Source: Adineta steineri
Lineage: Eukaryota > Rotifera > Eurotatoria > Adinetida > Adinetidae
Assembly (NCBI GenBank): GCA_905250115.1
Contig: CAJNOI010000190.1
Span: forward strand, 69,483-133,482
DNA length: 64,000 bases
Direction: 5' to 3'
The position numbers were made by a program, and so were the translations under genes. The notes below the pieces were generated by a model, which worked only from the letters and a program-made list of their open reading frames with translations, had not been told where the DNA came from and searched no databases. Of this stretch, positions 57,518 to 64,000 are shown piece after piece. Position 1 is the first letter of the stretch. The number at the start of each line of letters is the position of its first letter.

Positions 57518-59475
57518 TGATGTCCACGCCTATCTTTAACCTTTCGTGTTGCTAGATGTCTTGTGGGCACGTCAGAATGCAAAAAAGAAGAGTGATTCTC
57601 TGTTTTACTTCAGACAGAACTCATTCGTTCCCTATGAGAGTCGTTGAGAGAAAAACGGAGAACATTCTTGCTTACAACAGCGAGATCAAAACACGCGTCC
57701 TTATGTTCGTTTCTTCTTTAGTTCTTTTTTTTATCGTTTTATTACACTCACAACATCACTTTTATCAATTCACATACAAGTTACGATATCTCGTATCATA
57801 TCGAGTGTGTCTCATATATCACAACTAGTTGATATTTACTGACTATTCTGAAGAAAGAATTATCATGCTTGCGATAGTAATGTCAAATCAAGTCGCATAC
57901 TGCATTTACTGCCGTGTGATTTACTGCCGTAAATGATATTCACAAGGTGCGCATTGTTAACATGAAAAAAAACTATAATTAATATATTCAGCCATCAACT
58001 TAAAAATGAAATTCTTTTCGTCACCCAATCCCCTCCCCCCATCTCCCATGCTCTTGTTACCTACATAAATAGTTTTCAGACAAGAATAATGTGAAGTATA
58101 TATTAAAGTTTCTTCTTCTGATTATATAAAATTTATAAGAAAAAAATTTGAATATCATTATTTTTATATCATATTATACTCTTACAAGAATTCGGGTTTT
58201 ATATTTGGCTATTGAATTATTCTCTAGAATCAACAGATAAAAAAAGAAATAAATCTATTTTAATACTCTCATATAAACACGTCTCTGCTTTTCTTTATTT
58301 TTTCTTTTGATCAAATGAAATATAATTATATAAAATATTAGAAAAAAATTTTGATCATTTTTTATTTTTATTTTAAATATAAAAATATACTCAAAATATT
58401 TTTATCAAGTAAAGAATGATATTTTCCTTTATTTTAAAAATCATATCAACTAATATGATTATACATGATAAATTTATATATTTTGTAACAAAAATGAATA
58501 AGTTTTCCTGGTTGGTGTTTTCTTCACATAATATATTCTTTATAGTAAACTTTTTATTGAATGAAATAAAACAAAGCCTTAAATGATTTTTGATTTGTGC
58601 ATCGAATTTTTGAAGCATTGGCGATATTAAATTTGATTACGTCAGCGACAACGATATTCATGAGTCCAATAAAAAAAAGATGTTAATAAAATAAAACATA
58701 TGTATATAATTGATTTTGAGAACGTCATAAATAAAAGGTATAAAATAGGTATCTGATATATCATGTTCATCTTATAAACTGATTAATATAAATAAGGATT
58801 TATAACGGTATTTATTCATCCTTTTTTTCACACAAAAATTAATTGTCTAGCTCTGGTTGTTTTTATATATCAATAATTGAAAGTTGAGTGTTGGAATATC
58901 TACAATCGAACACACCCACATCCTCTAGTTAAACTAAGAGAATTTAAATATAAAAACTATTTCGTGTTATTTATATTCAGGTGAAATAGGAAAACGGTTA
59001 GATAATAGGATAGGTGATAATGCTAATCCAACACCTAGTCAACTTGATGGAGGTGCTCCTGTGTTAGTTTCATATGTGAGTCATGGGTGGGCATAGGCGT
59101 GTGAGAGAAAGAAAGGATAGAAAAATTATGTATTGAAACTAGTCTGCATCAGTCTATGTAAGAATTCTATTTGCAATTTGTTTAATAAAATACCAAAATT
59201 TCTAAATATTAAATTATGTTTATTAATGAAACTATAAGAAGATATCTTTTTTTTTATTTAAAGCAACAAATAAGTCTTCAGATCAAGGTAAATTATATTT
59301 TGTTGATATAAAACAAAATAAATGTCTACTCATTCATCGTTTTGTTATTTTTATCTTTCATTTTTTTACTTTGTCTTGAGGATGTGCTTGTCGGTATAGG
59401 AAGAACCAACGTTAACAGGCATTTATTTTTATTTTTAAATGATTTCTTTAAAGAAGAGATTTTTTCTAAAGAAAA
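57518..59475. other. intergenic with an orphan exon-like segment
   Basis: Mostly AT-rich. A C-rich stretch is at 58026-58050. Half telomere-like unit at 58910-58926 (ACACACCCACATCCTC). 58980-59065 reads, between TATTCAG and a GTGAGT, as an open GEIGKRLDNRIGDNANPT... segment, and 59271 onward is another open stretch (SSDQGKLYFVDIKQNK). These could be exons of a small plus-strand gene, but no start or complete product was built. Confidence 0.35.
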
Positions 59476-59936
59476 TCATATCACATTGGCACCTTTAAGA
59501 TTAATTATGTTAATAATTTCATTTACATGTTTTTGAAACGTATTTTCTCTTGCATGATGAATTATAGTTTGGAATTGTTGAACTTTTTCAATAACTGCCA
59601 TCTTTAAATCGAATATTTGTTGAATATATGGATTGATCTCATCAGTCGTTATTAGATGTTGATGACCATTTGATTTTGTATTTCGAATAACTCGACCTGT
59701 ACCAAATTCATGTTCTATTCGATGTCTATTGAGAAATTGATCACCAAACATTGGCAAAATTAGCATGGGTTTTTCAACAGACATACTCTCAAGAACACGA
59801 TTCCATCCACCATGTGATATAAATAATTTTACTGCACGATGAGAAAGAATAAATCGTTGAGGTACCCAATCAAGAACGAGATGCATTTCATCATTCGATG
59901 TTGGTAAATATTTATGATAATCATTTTTCAATGACC
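59476..59936 (-). pseudogene. UDP-glycosyltransferase (GT1/UGT) C-terminal fragment
   Basis: About 150 residues on the minus strand ending at a stop at 59478-59476. They contain the UGT donor-binding signature: DWVPQRFILSH, then LFISHGGWNRVLESM, then KPMLILPMFGDQFLNRHRI and GTGRVI. UGTs transfer sugar from UDP-sugars to small lipophilic molecules; the N-terminal acceptor half and a C-terminal membrane anchor are both absent. The upstream edge of the homology coincides with the telomere-like hairpin at 59937-59990, and no matching upstream exon was found. It may be a remnant or the last exon of a gene with a diverged upstream part. Confidence 0.75.
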
Positions 59937-59990
59937 ATCTTGAGGGGTGGGTGGGTATGGGTATCACACCCACACCCGCACTCACCCTCT
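59937..59990. repeat. telomere-like hairpin bordering the UGT fragment
   Basis: CTTGAGGGGTGGGTGGGTATGG, then CACACCCACACCCGCACTC. Its CTTGAG terminus, on the minus strand CTCAAG, is directly followed by UGT sequence and could act as a splice acceptor. Confidence 0.65.
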
Positions 59991-60755
59991 TTTTTATTGG
60001 ACTTAAAGTAAATTTACACCAGATTTTTGCTATTGGCTTTCCATGATAAATCGTTTAAAAAACATTAAGATTCTATAGTTTATTCTTGTTGAGATATATG
60101 TGCAAATCTATGGTAATTATTCATACGATATTTTCTGGTTGGTTGTCATGCTGCCTACAAGTTATTACTCATGCTGTTGAAAATGATTGTATCTTAATCT
60201 TGTGGCAACGAACTTTTATTGACGTCACCTTAAAAATAATTGCTTGTTTTGTGTGCAACATTGAAAAGTATTCTTGTCATGATTTATTTTGTTTTTATAA
60301 CAGCATAGAAAAGCATAAAGGTACTTTATTCGATATTTTTAACCTAAGCATGAATCATTCATTTCTAATAATGAAATACATGCAAGAAGACTTCAAGTTG
60401 AATCATATATGTTGTTTGAATAACCAAATAAATACGAAAAGTGCGAGGGCAAGTATCCATGCTGTATTGTATATAAAAGAATATGTTTCGTTTCATTATA
60501 ATAATCTTTTACTTCTCAAGTTTATCATTCGTATATGATCACTAATCTAATGGAGCAAGATTTTATTTTATCAGATAGTATAAAATCTTTACTAAAGATT
60601 CCATTGTTTTATTTCTAGATTAATAATTTTTTACTAAAATATATATCATCGATCCATTTCGTATAAAAATGAGTCATATGCTTGTTCAATCATTCAGTAA
60701 GTAGTGATCAATCGTATATTTTATTTACTGGATTTTTTTTGATATAGAATTTCAA
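59991..60755. other. intergenic, no supported gene
   Basis: A plus-strand open frame at 60086-60538 lacks ATG start context, domain or biased composition and is treated as chance. A possible short 5' exon of the next gene is at 60670-60698. Confidence 0.4.
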
Positions 60756-61001
60756 ATGACTTCATCATCATCAAATGAGAAACAATTCAGTTGTGGTGGT
60801 GAACAATGTAAAAAATGTGGTGCATGTCGTGATTGGTATCAACTTAATAATAGTGATGATATTATCAAGCGTTGTAATGCTACTTGTACTTGTACTTATA
60901 TGTTTCGTCATAATCTTGTTCGTCATCCTGTTCGCTGTGATAATGGATATTATCCTATTCATAGTTTAATATGTATGTGCAAAGAAAATGGTTGGAAATA
61001 A
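60756..61001 (+). CDS. small cysteine-rich protein
   Basis: 81 residues from ATG 60756 (MTSSSSNEKQFSC). It has ten cysteines, clustered as CGGEQCKKCGAC, then CNATCTC, then a late C-x-x-x-x-x-x and CMC pair. The C-x-x-C-x-x-C spacing fits a metal-binding knot or a disulfide-rich peptide; I do not recognise the family. An upstream mini-exon (MSHMLVQSF, 60670 on, donor GTAAGT) joins in frame through a GATATAG acceptor and would add 12 residues; either start is possible. No signal peptide in either form. Confidence 0.55.
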   Translation: MTSSSSNEKQFSCGGEQCKKCGACRDWYQLNNSDDIIKRCNATCTCTYMFRHNLVRHPVRCDNGYYPIHSLICMCKENGWK

Positions 61002-61737
61002 CATTTCTTCTATTGAATATTTCTCTAGTCAATTCAAACATACCTCGAATTCTTATTAAATTTTATATCATATTACAATAAAAGTATTTTTTACATAATT
61101 AATTTAACTTTCTCTGTTATCTTTCAGATTTTTCGCAATAGATTCTGCTCATATTATTAGTTAAACTAGAAATATGATGGGTGTGGGTAATGAAAGTAAC
61201 TGATCATGAAATCTGTTTATTTAGTTTGTATTTACCGTTCTTCCTAGAGAATGTCAATGTTACTATATGACTGCTAGTTTAATAAGAAATATGCATTCTA
61301 GCTGATATGAATTTTTATAGTTTAACAATCAATCAGATTTATTTAAAAAATTTATTAATTTAAAGCATTTACTTTTAAATCAGATTGAAAGTATTTGTTA
61401 GATAAAAATGTTTTTCGTGAATTTATAATTTCTATCAATTCCTCTATTTTTACAATTTACTTACTTGCCTTTTCTTCCACTCGATTTTTAATATAAATTA
61501 ACCAGATCAGAATATATAGAAAAGAAAAAATAAAACAATAATACTAAAAATGCATTGGCTAACTACATCTATGTTATAGAGACGGAATGAACAAAAATAC
61601 AAAGAGGCTGAAAAAAGATACTTTGGTATGGTATTATATATGAATAAAAATGATGTACTATAGATTTTGAAAATATGAAAGTTAAATTCATGTCTTTAAG
61701 AGGTATTCATATAATATTGAAAATGATTGTTTAGAAA
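61002..61737. other. intergenic
   Basis: AT-rich. A half telomere-like unit (GATGGGTGTGGGTAATG) lies at 61176-61192. Nothing else recognised. Confidence 0.45.
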
Positions 61738-62089
61738 TTGAAAAAAATAAACCATCTTTCTGTGTTAGTTCTCTTTGCAATTAGTCATATCTGTCTCATC
61801 CATTCAGGTTATGAATCAACCATAGTTCTATACAATAAAGATGTCCAATTATCTTTTATTATAACTCAGTGTAGAAGAATATATGAAGAAAAAAAATTTC
61901 TTCCGTATTGTAGTAGAAGCATTTGAAGAAATATGTCAATGAACTTCGTATAACAAATGTTAATAATTCCACTGACGATTTAGTTGTATCTATCGATATA
62001 CTCAAATATTTCAGATCATACTCCAAACAAGTAAAAAATTGTTTTATTATTTACATATTAAGTGTGGATAATTAGTTTCTTTATAGCTA
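61738..62089 (+). pseudogene. small secreted protein remnant (tentative)
   Basis: Opens with KKINHLSVLVLFAISHICL, which looks like a signal peptide, but from TTG with no ATG. The frame stops at 61926 (CSRSI), while the +2 frame continues with KHLKKYVNELRITNVNNS and SIDILKYFRSYSKQVKN to a TAG near 62087. One frameshift would restore a ~115-residue chain. No family recognised; it could also be two chance frames. Confidence 0.25.
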
Positions 62090-62613
62090 TAGAATTGTAA
62101 AAATAATGAACAATGTTTAAGACAAAATTTCAGAGACTATTATGGTATTATCGAAAATATAAAATGTATTAAAATATTTACATAAAGCTTCTTTTTTTTG
62201 CTTTTCCATATATGAATAATAAAACAAACAAAGGTTTACATCATCTGTTTGATTTTATCTGTATGACGCATGATATAATTTGCGTAAATGTATTCAATCC
62301 TTATTATACAGTAAATAGTTGCATCTATAGAAATGAAATGTATTATTTTAATATGGTTCAATGCATTTATGATGTGTATTACGATTAACATTATCGAGTT
62401 TAAAAGTATACATTATATCCACAGATGAGTGATTGATCAGCGATAAAATTTTGTTTTAGACTAGAATGTATATATCTTTCTCATGGTATATAAAAAATGA
62501 GACACATATAAAATGATTTTTTGAATGAGAATATTATTGTTTTATTTTTAGAAAAACAAATAACAAATGATCGTGTAAGATAATATAAGGTGATACTTAT
62601 TCTTTTAATAATA
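62090..62613. other. intergenic
   Basis: AT-rich, no gene seen. A TTTTATTTTTAG at 62541-62552 could be an acceptor for a 5' exon of the next gene. Confidence 0.4.
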
Positions 62614-63899
62614 ATGATCATAGTTATTCTTTTTCTTATGCATCTTATTGGTCATTGTTTGCCATTAGTTGTAAATAGTATTATCAATGGATTAGCAGCT
62701 AAATATACATGTTCAAACGTATTTATAGGCGGTCGTACAGTAGAACAACAACGTACAGTAGACGTTGGTTCAGCGTCCTATTTGAACAATGTAACAATTA
62801 TTGTTAATCGTACTGATTCATCAGTAATTGTATATACTAAAGGATCTACTATTCGTAAAGCCATATATCGTCCTGGACTTGGTGCAACATTGATTAGTGA
62901 CTATACAGAACGACAAATTCGATCTCAAAGATTTAATTTACTATCACCACCTAATATCGATCAAGATTATATTCCATGGCCTATGGGTGATAAAATAGTT
63001 GACCATAGTTATTCATCAAATGTCAATCGAACAGCATTGGAAAATGCTATCGACAGTTTATTTATTGAAACAAATCCAAAACTACCAATACGTACACATG
63101 CTGTCGTTGTTGTCTACGATGGAAAAATAATTGGTGAAAAATATGCTTCAGGTTTTTCAAAAAAATCTAAACTTTTAGGTATGAGTATGACAAAAAGTAT
63201 TACTGGTACTCTTATGGGCATCTTAGTGCAAGAGAAGGGATTAAATATTGATGAACCTGCTCCAGTACCTGAATGGAATAATATTAATGATTCACGTCAT
63301 TTTATAACAATCAGAAATTTATTACAACAAACTAGTGGTTTAAATTGGAACGAACCATATTCTGAACACAGTGATGTATTACGAATGTTATTTATGACAG
63401 GAGATATGGGTCATTATACAGCATCACTTCCATTAAAAGATAAACCAGGTAGTCAATTTGTTTATTCAAGTGGAAATACGAATATATTATCGCGTATTAT
63501 TCGTCATCAACTTGGTGACAAGAAATATCATTCATTTCCTTATGAACTCGTGATTGGGCACGTTATGGTCTACTATATTATAATCGTGGTGTATTCAATA
63601 ATAAACGAATATTATCTGAAGACTGGATTGATCAATCGATTGCATCAAGTGATGGTTATGGAGGTGGTCGATATGGATTTCAATTTTATTTAAATAAACC
63701 AGCAAATAAAAATACGACAAACCGACGATTTCCTAATGTACCTACAGATACATATTATGCTGTTGGTGCCCAAGGACAAGATGTATTTATTATTCCATCG
63801 GAAAAATTAGTAGTAGCTCGTCTTGGTGCAACAACAGCAGCTGATTATGAGTGGGGAGCTGATGAATTTTTACAAGCTGTTATTAATTCAATCGAATAG
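62614..63899 (+). pseudogene. serine hydrolase, class C beta-lactamase-like, broken by deletion and frameshift
   Basis: From ATG 62614 an N-terminal TM or signal anchor (MIIVILFLMHLIGHCLPLVV) precedes a propeptide-like region and the hydrolase core. The nucleophile motif is SMTK (S-x-x-K). NLLQQTSGLNWNEPY follows, then VYSSGNTNILSRII at the Y-x-N position. The frame reads LGDKKYHSFPYE and then shifts near 63545-63552; another frame continues TRDWARYGLLYYNRG, then ILSEDWIDQSI, then GAQGQDVFIIPSEKLVVARLG to a stop at 63897-63899. About 35 residues normally between these parts are missing. Family members are esterases or peptidases rather than antibiotic enzymes in animals. Either a pseudogene, an allele or an assembly error. 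Confidence 0.75.
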
Positions 63900-64000
63900 A
63901 AACAATTGACTCAGCATATTTTTGTATCATATTTTATTATGTAGTAGATAGTATCAGAATATTATTCAATCAGATTTAGAGTGAATATAACAGTTGATGT

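Noticed and set aside
57556..57828. 90-residue frame divergent from the ART-TPR gene
   Set aside because: Has an ATG but no domain, neighbouring exon or composition bias; it lies where the ART-TPR promoter should be.
60086..60538. 150-residue plus-strand open frame
   Set aside because: No ATG at the start, no domain, Cys/Ile-rich composition of chance AT-rich frames, no splice context.

Overview
The window looks like animal nuclear DNA from a bdelloid rotifer (Rotaria/Adineta-like; this is inference). The points in favour are AT-rich sequence, many 40-70 bp introns with GTAAGT/TTTAG borders, lineage-typical families (ADP-ribosyltransferase fused to TPRs, NHL-repeat proteins, EGF-7TM receptors, an RdRP-like gene), and about 25 short hairpins built from TGTGGG-type units, the repeat reported for bdelloid telomeres. 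There are two 100-N scaffold gaps (6534-6633, 44930-45029). No rRNA, confident tRNA or CRISPR was seen. I joined exons by hand, keeping GT-AG borders and reading phase; for seven genes the exon lengths sum to a whole number of codons.

Layout: 1-1428 (-) RdRP-like gene running off the left edge. 4743-5834 (-) a rhodopsin-like 7TM receptor. 6634-9850 (-) an ABCA-type transporter cut by gap 1, with a piggyBac-like MITE and a telomere-like hairpin in its introns. 12286-12551 (+) a decayed Penelope-type RT fragment. 13213-14265 (+) a cytosolic NHL propeller. 14578-15486 (-) an unknown two-TM protein. 17811-29038 (+) what reads as one 8-exon gene: signal peptide, two NHL propellers, four copies of a ~130-residue extracellular module and a 7TM domain, with every intron in phase 1. 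29631-32794 (-) a large secreted-ectodomain membrane protein. 33926-36669 (+) an ART-SH3-SH2-kinase fusion whose DFG motif reads GFG. 38804-43790 (+) a TRPA-like ankyrin channel. 44464-44929 (+) an FkbM-like protein and 45030-45606 (-) an EGF-7TM receptor, both cut by gap 2. 46998-50849 (+) a C-type lectin-EGF-STRA6-like multi-TM protein. 50929-52053 a 1.1-kb terminal-inverted-repeat element. 52949-53855 (-) a secreted His-rich protein. 54372-57517 (-) an ART-TPR protein. 59476-59936 (-) a truncated UGT fragment. 60756-61001 (+) a small Cys-rich protein. 62614-63899 (+) a class-C-beta-lactamase-like serine hydrolase broken by an internal deletion and frameshift.

The shared theme is domain shuffling: several genes join an extracellular or NAD-using sensor module to a transmembrane or signalling module. 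Mobile DNA is mostly small and non-autonomous (hAT-, piggyBac- and TA-target foldback elements, telomere-like hairpins) and sits in introns or just outside genes. One hAT-like MITE is present in one copy of a duplicated exon block and absent from the other, which gives its empty site directly.
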